The notes: generated by a model not told the origin, from the sequence alone. 48,993 nt of DNA from Lachnobacterium bovis DSM 14045 (GCF_900107245.1 NZ_FNPG01000022.1:10018-59010), one strand, 5' to 3'; positions 25,037 through 34,612 are shown, counted from the first letter of the stretch. Translations and numbers: made by a program.

Positions 25037-26008
25037 TTATACTAAATCTTTTGAAATACTATATAAGTACTCTGGAATTGTTTTTTGCATTGCAAGTGCT
25101 TCTTCGATATCATAATCTACGAATTCACCGTTCTTGTAAGCAACTACTCTATTGCTCTTTCCTTCGCAAAGAAGGTCAACTGCATAAGCACCCATTGTAG
25201 AAGCGTATACACGATCTTTACATGTTGGGCTACCACCACGCTGCATGTGTCCTAAGATTGTAGCTCTTGTTTCAACACCTGTAGCTTTTTCGATCTTCTC
25301 AGCTAATTCCTGAGAATGTCCGATACCTTCTGCATTGATGATGATGTAGTGCTCTTTACCTTTTTTACGTCCTTCAATGATACGTTTGATGATAGCTTCT
25401 TCATCATGATCATATTTTTCTGGAAGAAGAATTTCTTCAGAACCGTTAGCAATACCACACCATAATGCAATATAACCAGCGCCACGTCCCATAACTTCGA
25501 TTACAGAACATCTTTCGTGTGATGTTGAAGTATCACGAACTTTATCAATAGCTTCCATAGCTGTGTTAACAGCTGTATCAAAACCGATTGTATAATCTGT
25601 ACAAGCAATATCTAAATCGATTGTTCCTGGTACACCGATTGTGTTGATTCCTAATCTAGCTAATTTCTGAGCACCCTGGAAAGATCCGTCACCACCGATA
25701 ACAACGATTCCATCGATACCGTGTTTTCTACAAATTTCAGCACCTTTAGCCTGTACTTCAGCTTCTTTAAACTCTAAACATCTAGCAGTTTGTAAAATTG
25801 TACCACCACGAGAAATAGTATCTGATACACTTGTAGCATCCATATCAATGATTTCTTCTGCTAAAAGTCCAGCATATCCTTTTTTAATTCCTTTAACTTT
25901 TTTTCCTTTTGCAAGTGCTTGACGAACTACTGCACGAATTGCAGCATTCATTCCTGGAGCATCTCCACCACTTGTTAAAACGCCAATTGTTTGTACTTCT
26001 TTAGCCAT
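25037..26008 (-). CDS. pfkA: ATP-dependent 6-phosphofructokinase
   Basis: 323 aa, the usual length for bacterial PFK-A. MAKEVQTIGVLTSGGDAPGMNAAIRAVVR is the ATP-binding start, IVVIGGDGSFQGA the GGDGS nucleotide loop, and GTIDLDIACTDYTIGFDTA the catalytic TIDND region, here TIDLD with Leu in place of Asn. MGRGAGYIAL and LGHMQRGGSPTCKDR are the fructose-6-phosphate and regulatory segments. GGDGS carries Gly at the position that favours ATP over pyrophosphate. The start follows AGGAGG; an ATG nine codons upstream overlaps that site. It lies immediately downstream of dnaE, a common clostridial order. Confidence 0.96.
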   Translation of the reverse strand: MAKEVQTIGVLTSGGDAPGMNAAIRAVVRQALAKGKKVKGIKKGYAGLLAEEIIDMDATSVSDTISRGGTILQTARCLEFKEAEVQAKGAEICRKHGIDGIVVIGGDGSFQGAQKLARLGINTIGVPGTIDLDIACTDYTIGFDTAVNTAMEAIDKVRDTSTSHERCSVIEVMGRGAGYIALWCGIANGSEEILLPEKYDHDEEAIIKRIIEGRKKGKEHYIIINAEGIGHSQELAEKIEKATGVETRATILGHMQRGGSPTCKDRVYASTMGAYAVDLLCEGKSNRVVAYKNGEFVDYDIEEALAMQKTIPEYLYSISKDLV

Positions 26009-26081
26009 TTTAAGTATCCTCCTACTATATAACAAAATCTTTTTTAATATACACTCAATCTATTTTATTGTATACTGTTTG

Positions 26082-29000
26082 TCAATTGTTTTCAATATTC
26101 TTTTCAATAACTTTTACATTATTTTTTCCATACTTATTTATTAATGTATCAAAAAGAGCATTTTCAGCGTCAACTGTCAGACTTTTTCCAAATTTCTTTA
26201 TAGATTTCGGATTTTCTATATAGATTATGACTTCATCTTTGCCAATATTATTGGTAAATAATTGCATCAATTCATCAACATCATTCTCATATTCTTGCAT
26301 AGTTTTGAACTTAATCCACAAATCCCGTCCTAACTCATCAAAATAAATAATGTCCTCTGCAATTACTTTTCCATTTTGATCATTTTCAACTGCTGCTTTA
26401 CCTTTTACAAAAATCTTATCATCTACTTCAAGCCTGCCCATAACTTTTTGATATTGTCTTGGAAAAACAATAACCTCAACAGATCCAACAAGATCTTCTA
26501 TCTTCAAAAATGCCATAGGTTGATTTTTTTTCGTAAACTTAATGCTTTTTTCGGAAATAATTCCTCCCATAATTACCTTTTGACCATCTTTTATTTTTTG
26601 TTCATTTGTTTCCATATCAATAACAAAATCTGATGTAATAGCTGTTGCATTTTTATTTATTTTTTCCCTATATTCGTCTAGTGGATGTCCACTTAAATAT
26701 ATTGAAAGTACTTCTTTTTCAAAAGCCAACAACATTTCTTTGTCAAATTCTCCAACTTTTGGCATCTTAAACTCGAATTCTTTTTTTTCTTCTTCGCTTA
26801 CTAAATCAAAAAGACTCATTTGTCCTGCAATATTGTTTTTTTTGCCGCTTGAGACTTTATCTACCATCATTGCATGTACGTAAACCATCTCTTTTCGAGT
26901 TGCATCAAAACAATCACAGGCACCCGCTTTAATCAGGTTCTCTACTGCTCTTTTATTGATATCATAGTTTGAGGCTCTTTGAACAAAATCCCACAAAGAA
27001 ATATATTCACCGTTGTTTTTTCTCTCTTTTACCAGCGAATCTATTATCTGTCTTCCAAGACTTTTTATTGCATACATTCCAAATCGAATATTTTTTCCCT
27101 CAACACTAAATACGCCTTCTCCTGTATTTACACTTGGTGGTAAAACTTCTATCCCAAGATTTTTACACTGGTACAAATACTCAGACATTTTATCTGTATT
27201 ATCAATTACTGAAGTAAGTAAAGCGGCCATATATTCTGTTGGATAATAGTACTTCAACCAAGCAGTCTGCATACTGATTACAGCATATGCTGCTGCATGT
27301 GATTTGTTAAATGCATACTTGGCAAAATCAACCATTGAATCATATATCTTATTAGCTGCCTGTTCTGAAATTCCGTTTGCAACACAACCTTTTATGTTTT
27401 CTTTTTCATCACCATATACGAAACTTTTTCGTCCTTCATCAATGACGTGTTGCTTTTTCTTACTCATCGCCCTTCTGATGTTATCGGCCTGTCCCATAGT
27501 ATATCCTGCTAATTTTTGAACAATCTGCATAACCTGTTCCTGGTAAACGATACATCCATAAGTTGGCTCAAGAATATCTTTCAACTCAGGTGTCACATAG
27601 GTAATTTCATTTTGGTTCTTTTTACCCTTTATGTAATCAGGAATAAAGTCCATTGGGCCCGGTCTATAAAGTGATATTCCCGCTATAATATCTTCGAAAC
27701 TTTCTGGTTTTAGTTCTCTCATGAACCCTTGCATTCCAGCAGATTCTAGCTGGAATACTCCGTGAGTCTTGCCTGTTCCAATAAAATCTAGCACCTTTTT
27801 GTCATTAAAATCTATATTATCTATATCAACATCTACACCTTTTGAATGTTTGATATTTTTTACAGCATCTTTTAACACTGTAAGCGTTCTAAGGCCTAAG
27901 AAATCCATCTTTAACAATCCTAATTCTTCAAGCTGAACCATGTTATACTCAGCTGTTGGGCTTCCATCACTTGCACGACCTAAAGGCACATAGTCACTTG
28001 CTACTCCCGGATAAATTACAACACCTGCTGCATGAACTGAAGTATGGTTAGGCAATCCTTCTAATTTTTGAGCCATATCTATTAATTCATGCATTTGCTG
28101 GTCTGATTCATATAGTGTTTTAAACTCAATATTCTCTTTTAACGCACTTTGTATTGTTACTTTAGGGCCAAATGGTATCATTTTAGCCACTTTATCCATC
28201 TGCGCATAAGGAAAATCCAATACTTTTCCTACTGCCTTTATAACTCCTCGCGCAGCCATCGTACCAAATGTAACAATCTGTGTAACTGAATCTTTTCCGT
28301 ATTTTTGAGTTACGTATTCTATAGCTCTATATCTTTGTGCATATTCAAAATCTACGTCGATATCGGGCATTGATACACGTTGTGGATTTAGGAATCTCTC
28401 AAAAAGAAGATTATATTTTACAGGGTCTATGTTAGTGATTCCTGTACAATAGCAAACTTTACTTCCTGCCGCGGAACCTCGTCCAGGGCCAACCCAACAA
28501 TCATGTTCTCTACTCCAGTTTATATAATCCCAAACTATAAGAATATACTCAATGAATCCCATTTTTTTGATAATTCCAAGTTCATATTGCATATCCTTGT
28601 AGATTCTGTCACATGCTTCTTTATCGTATTCTTTGTTATCTGTATATCTTTTTTTGAATCCTTTTTCACATAAATCAACTAAAAAATCCCAAGCACTATC
28701 ATAACCTTCTGGCACTTCATATTTAGGAATTTTATAGTTATTAAATTCAATTTCTACGTTACATCTATCTGCAATCTTTTGTGTATTTTCTACAGCTTCT
28801 AATGCGTATGGAAAAAGCTTTTTCATTTCTTCTTCACTTTTTACATAATATTGTCCACCTTCATAACGAAGTCTGTTTTCATCTTTAAAAAGCTTTCCTG
28901 TTTGAATACACAAAAGCACATCATGAGCTTCTACATCATCTTCTGAAGTATAATGAACATCATTCGTACACACTAATGGAATATTTAGTTCCTGACTCAT

Positions 29001-29576
29001 TCTTACAAAGGCCATATTTACTGTTTTTTGTTCTGGAATACCATGATCCTGTAGCTCTAAGAAATAGTTTCCATCTCCAAAAACGTTCTTATATTTGAGT
29101 GCTGTTTTTTTTGCTTTTTCATAATTACCGCGAACAATCTGCTTTTGAACTTCACCCGCTAAACACGCTGATAAACATATTAGACCTTCATGATATTTTT
29201 CGAGCAACTCAAAATCAACCCTTGGTTTATAATAATAACCTTCCGTAAATCCTGCAGAGACAATTTTCACAAGATTTTCATAACCTTTATTATTTTCCGC
29301 TAAAAGAATAAGGTGATAATACCTATCCTCTCCATGACTTATTTCTCTATCAAATCTTGAATTTGGAGCAACATAAACTTCGCAACCAATAATAGGTTTT
29401 ATTCCTTGCGCCTTTGCAGTTTTATAGAATTCGATAGCGCCATACATGACTCCATGGTCTGTTATGGCTGCTGAATTCATTCCAAGTTCTTTTACTCTTT
29501 TTATATATTCACTTATCTTGTTAGAACCATCTAACAAGCTATATTCTGTATGTGTATGAAGATGTACAAAGCTCAT
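26082..29576 (-). CDS. dnaE: DNA polymerase III subunit alpha
   Basis: 1164 aa. The N-terminal PHP domain (FVHLHTHTEYSLLDG..., AAITDHG) is followed by the polymerase core with PDIDVDFE (D405, D407) and the GPGRGSAAGS block, then a helix-hairpin-helix region (ENLIKAGACDCFD) and the OB fold (VIMGGIISEKSIKFTKKNQPMAFLKIEDLVGSVEVIVFP). It is the DnaE-type replicative polymerase without a PolC-style inserted exonuclease. Low-GC Gram-positives usually also carry polC elsewhere, so this one may extend primers or work on the lagging strand. It is followed after 73 bp by pfkA. Confidence 0.98.
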   Translation of the reverse strand: MSFVHLHTHTEYSLLDGSNKISEYIKRVKELGMNSAAITDHGVMYGAIEFYKTAKAQGIKPIIGCEVYVAPNSRFDREISHGEDRYYHLILLAENNKGYENLVKIVSAGFTEGYYYKPRVDFELLEKYHEGLICLSACLAGEVQKQIVRGNYEKAKKTALKYKNVFGDGNYFLELQDHGIPEQKTVNMAFVRMSQELNIPLVCTNDVHYTSEDDVEAHDVLLCIQTGKLFKDENRLRYEGGQYYVKSEEEMKKLFPYALEAVENTQKIADRCNVEIEFNNYKIPKYEVPEGYDSAWDFLVDLCEKGFKKRYTDNKEYDKEACDRIYKDMQYELGIIKKMGFIEYILIVWDYINWSREHDCWVGPGRGSAAGSKVCYCTGITNIDPVKYNLLFERFLNPQRVSMPDIDVDFEYAQRYRAIEYVTQKYGKDSVTQIVTFGTMAARGVIKAVGKVLDFPYAQMDKVAKMIPFGPKVTIQSALKENIEFKTLYESDQQMHELIDMAQKLEGLPNHTSVHAAGVVIYPGVASDYVPLGRASDGSPTAEYNMVQLEELGLLKMDFLGLRTLTVLKDAVKNIKHSKGVDVDIDNIDFNDKKVLDFIGTGKTHGVFQLESAGMQGFMRELKPESFEDIIAGISLYRPGPMDFIPDYIKGKKNQNEITYVTPELKDILEPTYGCIVYQEQVMQIVQKLAGYTMGQADNIRRAMSKKKQHVIDEGRKSFVYGDEKENIKGCVANGISEQAANKIYDSMVDFAKYAFNKSHAAAYAVISMQTAWLKYYYPTEYMAALLTSVIDNTDKMSEYLYQCKNLGIEVLPPSVNTGEGVFSVEGKNIRFGMYAIKSLGRQIIDSLVKERKNNGEYISLWDFVQRASNYDINKRAVENLIKAGACDCFDATRKEMVYVHAMMVDKVSSGKKNNIAGQMSLFDLVSEEEKKEFEFKMPKVGEFDKEMLLAFEKEVLSIYLSGHPLDEYREKINKNATAITSDFVIDMETNEQKIKDGQKVIMGGIISEKSIKFTKKNQPMAFLKIEDLVGSVEVIVFPRQYQKVMGRLEVDDKIFVKGKAAVENDQNGKVIAEDIIYFDELGRDLWIKFKTMQEYENDVDELMQLFTNNIGKDEVIIYIENPKSIKKFGKSLTVDAENALFDTLINKYGKNNVKVIEKNIENN

Positions 29577-29677
29577 ATTTATCCTCTTTTCTAAATTACT
29601 TCTAATCTATATATTTTAACAAATCATAGAATCTAAAACAATATTTATATTTCTTTTTTTATTTTCATTTAATCTCT

Positions 29678-29705
29678 TTGTATTTTATTTTTATTGTGCT
29701 ACAAT
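29678..29705 (+). promoter_or_regulatory. Probable promoter of the patatin-like gene
   Basis: TTGTAT (29678-29683), a 16-bp spacer and TACAAT (29700-29705), about 30 bp before the start codon. Confidence 0.55.
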
Positions 29706-29737
29706 TGACATATATTTCTAGATTGGAGGGCTTATTT

Positions 29738-30604
29738 ATGGGAAAAATCGGATTAGTTGTTGAAGGAGGAGGAATGAAATGCGCTTATAGTGCTGGCATT
29801 CTTGATTGTTTTCTAGAGAATAATATCTCTTTTGATTACAGCATTGGTGTTTCGGCTGGTTCTGCAAATATCTCTTCATTTTTAGCCAATCAAAAAGAAC
29901 GTAATCTACGTTTTTATACACAACATGTAAAAGATTCTGAATACATTAGTGTTCAAAACTTTTTATTGCATGGTGAAATATTTGGACTTGATTATATTTA
30001 TGGTAAATTAAGCAATTCTACTGGCAAGGATCCCCTTGATTTTCAGGCAATTATTGACAATCCTTGCGAATTTGAAATGGTAGCAACTGATTCAAAAACT
30101 GGAAAAGCCGTATATTTTAATAAGGGCGATTTACGTCAAGACAACTACACACCTATTATGGCATCAAGTGCATTACCGGTTTTTTGTAATCCAGTATCTT
30201 TTCTAGGTTGTGAATATTTTGATGGTGGAATTTCTGATGCAATACCTTTTCAGCGTGCTCTCAAACAAGGATGCGAAAAGGTAGTTGTACTATTGAGCAA
30301 GCCTCGAAGTTTTGTCAGAAAACCTGAGGCTCATAAATCTGTTTATTCAAAAGTTTTAAGAAATTATCCAAAAATTATTAAAGCTATTGACCGTCGTTAC
30401 ATCATGTATCGTAATCAAATTGCTAAACTCAAAAGACTAGAAGCTGAAGGAAAACTTTTTGTTTTTGCACCTTCAAAAAACATAAAATTAAATACAATTG
30501 CCATGGATCCTGTTGGAGAACAATCACTTTATGATCTTGGCCTTGATGATTATAAGAGCAGAGAAGAAAAACTTTTGAAGTTTCTTGGATCAAAGAATAA
30601 ATAA
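29738..30604 (+). CDS. Patatin-like phospholipase (YjjU/RssA-type)
   Basis: 288 aa. GLVVEGGGMKCAYSAGIL is the oxyanion loop, GVSAGS the nucleophile elbow with S39, and FDGGISDAIP carries the catalytic Asp (D162) of the Ser-Asp dyad. This is the bacterial cytoplasmic patatin group, lipid acyl hydrolases with unclear natural substrates. The start is set by GGAGGG eight bases upstream; an ATG 20 codons earlier falls in the promoter. It is a single-gene unit convergent with the DUF4097 operon. Confidence 0.93.
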   Translation: MGKIGLVVEGGGMKCAYSAGILDCFLENNISFDYSIGVSAGSANISSFLANQKERNLRFYTQHVKDSEYISVQNFLLHGEIFGLDYIYGKLSNSTGKDPLDFQAIIDNPCEFEMVATDSKTGKAVYFNKGDLRQDNYTPIMASSALPVFCNPVSFLGCEYFDGGISDAIPFQRALKQGCEKVVVLLSKPRSFVRKPEAHKSVYSKVLRNYPKIIKAIDRRYIMYRNQIAKLKRLEAEGKLFVFAPSKNIKLNTIAMDPVGEQSLYDLGLDDYKSREEKLLKFLGSKNK

Positions 30605-30625
30605 GAGTTAAATAAATGTTAAACA

Positions 30626-30657
30626 AAAGGTCATACCTCGCTTGAAGTATGGCCTTT
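30626..30657. terminator. Terminator after the patatin-like gene, possibly bidirectional
   Basis: An 11-bp stem with one wobble (AAAGGTCATAC / GTATGGCCTTT) and a 10-nt loop, followed by TTTTATTTTATT on the plus strand; the minus strand also has a TTTTGTTT tail, so it may serve the convergent DUF4097 operon too. Confidence 0.85.
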
Positions 30658-30743
30658 TATTTTATTATATATTTCTTATTATTTATTTCTTATTATATTT
30701 CATTTTTTAGGCGATTTAATTTTTAATCATCCCAATTTTTTTT

Positions 30744-31460
30744 CTAATCATCCCATTCTTTGCCGTTTACTGTAATGTCTCCCATATCACAGTTTAAATC
30801 AGCATTCTTTTTAGTAAGTTTGCCAGATGTTTTGATGTCAATATCTCCCATATTACAATCTACTTTGATTTTATCAAATTCTGTTTTTACCTCTGCATCG
30901 CCCATATTAGTATCAATTGTTATAGAATTATGCTTTCCATTTTTTATTGTTGCATCACCTAGGCTGACATCAACTTTACAAGTTGAAGATATGACATTTT
31001 CTAAATTAATATCACCCATATCAGCATCTACATTTATTTTATCAACTAACAAATCGTTTATTTCAACATCACCTAAATTAACTTTCATGTCAATTTCATC
31101 AAGTTTCGTTTCTTTTGGAATTGTCACTTCTATATTATATTTTGCTTTATTTAATTTTGCAATTTTTATATTACTTGTTTCTCTTATTACAAGCGAATCA
31201 CCCTCTACTTTTATTTTTGGAGTATGCTTTTTAGGATAACAATAATGAACTTTTAATTCATTTCCATATTTGACAGTCACATCTCCTGCATCTAATTTAG
31301 CATCAATTTTCTTAATTGACTTATCTTTTAGTATAATAGTTTTTGAAAAACTTTTTTCTTTAAAATCAAACAAAATAGGGGAAACCACTTTAAAATAACC
31401 CGAAAAAACTATACAGCAAATTGTAATAGCCCATATACAACATAAATATTTTCTCTTCAT
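30744..31460 (-). CDS. Membrane-anchored DUF4097 beta-repeat protein
   Basis: 238 aa. An N-terminal hydrophobic helix (about 4-24, YLCCIWAITICCIVFSGYF) is either an anchor or an uncleaved signal, so the rest lies outside the membrane. The outer part is a run of short beta strands with a repeating (M/L)GD(I/V/A) every ~19-20 residues (VNLGDVEI, ADMGDINL, VSLGDATI, TNMGDAEV, CNMGDIDI, CDMGDITV), the DUF4097 solenoid also seen in YvlB-type proteins. It is the third gene of the PadR operon; such modules are linked to envelope stress. Exact function unknown. Confidence 0.85.
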   Translation of the reverse strand: MKRKYLCCIWAITICCIVFSGYFKVVSPILFDFKEKSFSKTIILKDKSIKKIDAKLDAGDVTVKYGNELKVHYCYPKKHTPKIKVEGDSLVIRETSNIKIAKLNKAKYNIEVTIPKETKLDEIDMKVNLGDVEINDLLVDKINVDADMGDINLENVISSTCKVDVSLGDATIKNGKHNSITIDTNMGDAEVKTEFDKIKVDCNMGDIDIKTSGKLTKKNADLNCDMGDITVNGKEWDD

Positions 31461-32492
31461 TTATTCTTTCTCCTTCTCAAACGAAATACGTAATATTCTC
31501 TTTACAACACCTGCTATTGGAAAAATAATCCATGTAATATGCCAATCACCTGTCAAGAAACTAATACACAAGTATATGCATACAACCGTCTGATTATATA
31601 CCTCCATAATAAACTTAGCTTCTTTACTGACGTATTGTTTTCCTGTTTCAATATTGTAATAATTGTTTGGATTGTTTTTTCTATTAATCTCTAATACTTT
31701 GTTATAACTCTCATAAATAATTGATGAAGAAACTAAAAGATAAACTCCTATTCCAACCAATACAAATAATGATGCTGGTGCTATGTTTACCTTCCCATCA
31801 AATACAATACTTGGAACCACACTTAAAATGCACAACATAACTCCGACTGACAAACAAAGTGTTCTTGTTTTTTCATAAACTCTTTTTTTCTTTTTTACAT
31901 TCTCTACTGTAAATAAATCTATCTCACATATTTGAGTTTTAATATAGTTAAACTCTTTTTCAGCCGCACCACTTATAATAAAAAGTGCTATTGCAATTGC
32001 TACAGAAACAAACATAAGTGCAGCTCCAATTCCTTCATATTTTTTAAATAACACATCAAAAATAATTGGATAAATCACACTTGTAATGCAAAAAAATACA
32101 CCTATTCCAATACGATGTGCATTCTTAACCTCTGTTGAAAGGTATTTATCAATCTCATCCATTGATACCTTTCTACGTGGAGTTTGTTCCTGATAAGAGT
32201 TAGTATCTTGATATTCATTATATGAATAACTTGAAGCACCTGAATTTGAGCTTGAGTTTGAGCTTAAATCTTTTTCTTCTTTTGTTAAACCTAAATCATC
32301 AATTAACTCATCAAGATTGCCAAATTCAGAAATAACCGTACCTATTGCAGTGTTTTCACTCGCACCGTTTTCAATTAATTCATTGTATTTGTCTTCCATC
32401 ATGCTGAGTAATTCTTCTTTTGCCTTTCTGACTTCTGGCGTGTCAGGCATATTAGCAAACATTACTTCTAGATAATTTTTAATCGTTTCCAT
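31461..32492 (-). CDS. HAAS-domain (DUF1700-like) membrane protein
   Basis: 343 aa. Residues 1-70 are the HAAS-type helical domain (LEVMFANMPDTPEVRKAKEELLSMMEDKYNELIENGASENTAIGTVISEFGNLDELIDDLGL), followed by a Ser/Asn/Tyr/Gln-rich linker (~75-105). About six membrane helices come next, in three pairs. HAAS domains in this setting partner with PadR regulators and are thought to pass a membrane signal; the mechanism is not settled. It lies between padR (2 bp gap) and the DUF4097 gene (abutting). Confidence 0.85.
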   Translation of the reverse strand: METIKNYLEVMFANMPDTPEVRKAKEELLSMMEDKYNELIENGASENTAIGTVISEFGNLDELIDDLGLTKEEKDLSSNSSSNSGASSYSYNEYQDTNSYQEQTPRRKVSMDEIDKYLSTEVKNAHRIGIGVFFCITSVIYPIIFDVLFKKYEGIGAALMFVSVAIAIALFIISGAAEKEFNYIKTQICEIDLFTVENVKKKKRVYEKTRTLCLSVGVMLCILSVVPSIVFDGKVNIAPASLFVLVGIGVYLLVSSSIIYESYNKVLEINRKNNPNNYYNIETGKQYVSKEAKFIMEVYNQTVVCIYLCISFLTGDWHITWIIFPIAGVVKRILRISFEKEKE

Positions 32493-32494
32493 TT

Positions 32495-32854
32495 TTATTC
32501 TCCTTCATTATACTTTTCATTTTTTATAAAACGTTCTATAACTTCTTTAGTCAAATTCCATTCCTCGCATCTGGCTTTATAGTATTCTCTACCGCTTTCA
32601 GTGACTCGATAATATGTCCTTTTCTTTTTATTACCTTCTGCATCAACATTCGATATAAAGGATTCTATATAGCCATTCTTCTCAAGTCTCGTAAAAGCTG
32701 AATACAAAGTCGTTTCCTTTATTACATATTTTTCATCGGATATTTGCTTGATTTTTTTTGAAATGCCATATCCGTATGATGGTTCATTCAAAAGAATGCT
32801 TAGGATTATAGTGTCATTATATCCTCGAATAACATCACTACTTATTCCACTCAT
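32495..32854 (-). CDS. PadR-family transcriptional regulator
   Basis: 119 aa. A winged helix (DTIILSILLNEPSYGYGISKKIKQISDEKYVIKETTLYSAFTRLEKNGYIES, wing KKKRTYYRVTESG) is followed by a C-terminal dimer helix. The small size and operon position are typical of PadR subfamily-2 autorepressors that control a downstream membrane protein. Two matching palindromes in its own promoter support autoregulation. The start has AGGAGG. Confidence 0.95.
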   Translation of the reverse strand: MSGISSDVIRGYNDTIILSILLNEPSYGYGISKKIKQISDEKYVIKETTLYSAFTRLEKNGYIESFISNVDAEGNKKKRTYYRVTESGREYYKARCEEWNLTKEVIERFIKNEKYNEGE

Positions 32855-32871
32855 TTTCGACCTCCTTTTAT

Positions 32872-32933
32872 TACGTCTGTCGTAGTACTCTATCTGATGA
32901 AGTAATTATACTACGTCTATCGTAGCTTATCAA
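32872..32933 (-). promoter_or_regulatory. PadR operon promoter with two matching operators
   Basis: TTGATA (32928-32933), a 17-bp spacer and TATAAT (32905-32910) on the minus strand. The palindrome TACG-N5-CGTA occurs twice: 32912-32924 between the -35 and -10 boxes, and 32872-32884 downstream of the start. The copies are exactly 40 bp apart (about four helical turns) and differ by one base in the spacer. This is the layout of an autorepressor that can bind on one face of the DNA. Confidence 0.85.
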
Positions 32934-33050
32934 TAAAAAATTTATATAAAATCAAAAAAATTTTTAAAAAGAATCAAAAAAAAATCAAAAAAGAACTAAT
33001 CAATTACAAATAAAATAGAATTGCATGAAAACAACACATAAAAAATGCAT

Positions 33051-33111
33051 AAAAAAGCCCCTCTTTACAGGATTTTCTAGGACACTAGATTCTTATCACT
33101 GTAAAGAGGGG
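33051..33111 (-). terminator. Terminator of the FKBP isomerase gene
   Basis: A perfect 13-bp stem (CCCCTCTTTACAG / CTGTAAAGAGGGG) with a 28-nt loop that holds a small CTAG-GACA-CTAG stem, followed on the minus strand by CTTTTTTAT. Confidence 0.88.
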
Positions 33112-33207
33112 TCATATGAACTTATATTCTATATGATCTTATTTTTATATGAACTCCTATTTCACACAAAATCTCTCTTATATATCTTTGAATTACATAA
33201 GTCTTTC

Positions 33208-33672
33208 TTATAAAACTTCTACAAGTTCAATTGAGAAATTAAGTTCCTTTCCAGCCATTTCATGATTTGCATCAAAAGTTATGTTTGTGTCATCTTTTGC
33301 AGTAACTTTTACAGGAAATGGTCTACCTAATTGATCCTGTAAATATACCTGCTGACCAACTTCTAATCCTTCGGCACCTGGGATACTTGCAATTTCTACA
33401 GTGAAAATTGCATTTTCATCAGGCATTCCGTAAGCTTCTTCTGGCATAAGATGGATATCAACTTTTTCCCCAACCTCCATATTTGCTACTGCTGCATCAA
33501 AACCTTTGATCATCATTCCTGCTCCACAAACAAACTCAAGTGGCTCGCCTCTATCATATGATGAGTCAAATTGTGTACCATCATTAAAAGTTCCTCTGTA
33601 GTGTGTGCGGCATGTTTTACCAACATTTTTACCTTCAATTGCAGATGTTGACTTATTATTTTCTGTACTCAT
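33208..33672 (-). CDS. FKBP-type peptidyl-prolyl cis-trans isomerase (SlyD-like)
   Basis: 154 aa. HYRGTFNDGTQFDSSYDRGEPLEFVCGAGMMIKGFDAAVANMEVGEKVDIHLMPEEAYG is the FKBP half-domain, with the IF (insert-in-flap) chaperone part following (ENAIFTVEIASIPGAEGLEVGQQVYLQDQLGRPFPVKV). The C-terminal strand NHEMAGKELNFSIELVEV closes the FKBP fold. It lacks the His/Cys-rich metal tail of E. coli SlyD. It would act as a cytoplasmic folding helper for proline-limited steps. Single gene with its own terminator; AAGGAGA before the start. Confidence 0.94.
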   Translation of the reverse strand: MSTENNKSTSAIEGKNVGKTCRTHYRGTFNDGTQFDSSYDRGEPLEFVCGAGMMIKGFDAAVANMEVGEKVDIHLMPEEAYGMPDENAIFTVEIASIPGAEGLEVGQQVYLQDQLGRPFPVKVTAKDDTNITFDANHEMAGKELNFSIELVEVL

Positions 33673-33826
33673 TTATTGCTCTCCTTAAAAATAATTTTTC
33701 TATATTATACATTGAAATGATATTTCTTTCTATAACTTTTTACTTCTCTCTCGTACCTATTTTGTTTTCTATATAAGTCAATTACTTCTATTATTTTACC
33801 CAACTGACTCAAAGTGGCTCAAAACA

Positions 33827-34612
33827 CTACCTGAAAATAATATTTCTAAGCACCGCTAACATTACAAGATGTCCCGGATAAAAAATATAGAAAAAATATT
33901 TATTTTGCTTTCCTCTTTTTCCATTGTACAAATAAACCGGTAAAAGCCCAAATATTGCCCATTTTTCGATTTCTCCACACATTATAACCAGAATCACTAT
34001 ACTAATTATAAATCCTATTTCTTTTTTCCCCATTTGAATTGACTTATAAATCACATAGATTACAATCACGCCACAAGCTCCGTAGTCTGTCCTTAACACT
34101 TGTGCCAATATTGCTCCCAACGCAAAAATCACAAGCTCTCCCCCTGCAATTTGCTGATCTGAAAGCATATACTTAAATTGCACATCTTTCAATTTATCAA
34201 TACACATAATCGTACAAACTGCTATAGCCAACGTGAAAAAAACATTATTATTCTCTATATAAAATGGTGAATCAAAGAAAGCCCAATCAAACGGCACTTC
34301 GGAAACAATTCCAAAAATAACTAATCGAAGAGCATACTTTTGTATATTTTTTGTATGTATCGCTCCCTCAGCAATCATAAATGCAAATAAAGGAAATGCT
34401 ATTCTACCAATTGATCTCAGTATCATATCAATTGTATATATTGAATCAAACATATTGTATTTTTCATAAAAGAACCACACTTCCCTCTCAAGAAGTGCGG
34501 CTCCTATATGATCTATTAGCATTGTAATTATTGCAATATATTTCAAATAACTAGCCGGAATTGGAAATTTTTGCCTTATTAAAGTCTCTTTTTTATAAAA
34601 ATCTAAGTTCAT
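33827..34612 (-). CDS. TraX-family membrane protein
   Basis: 261 aa with about eight membrane helices. YLKYIAIITMLIDHIGAALL at the N terminus, RSIGRIAFPLFAFMIAEGAIHTKN and the VSEVPFDWAFF segment are signatures of the TraX family, named after the F-plasmid pilin acetylase and related to membrane acyltransferases. In clostridia such genes are chromosomal and probably acylate a surface polymer; no substrate is known. The start is ATG at 34612, preceded by CAGGAG; an in-frame TTG at 34672 lacks a site. It lies downstream of glgP by 71 bp. Confidence 0.85.
   Translation of the reverse strand: MNLDFYKKETLIRQKFPIPASYLKYIAIITMLIDHIGAALLEREVWFFYEKYNMFDSIYTIDMILRSIGRIAFPLFAFMIAEGAIHTKNIQKYALRLVIFGIVSEVPFDWAFFDSPFYIENNNVFFTLAIAVCTIMCIDKLKDVQFKYMLSDQQIAGGELVIFALGAILAQVLRTDYGACGVIVIYVIYKSIQMGKKEIGFIISIVILVIMCGEIEKWAIFGLLPVYLYNGKRGKQNKYFFYIFYPGHLVMLAVLRNIIFR

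Noticed and set aside
33025-33213. Plus-strand 62-codon frame
   Set aside because: It spans both arms of the terminator hairpin and has no ribosome binding site.
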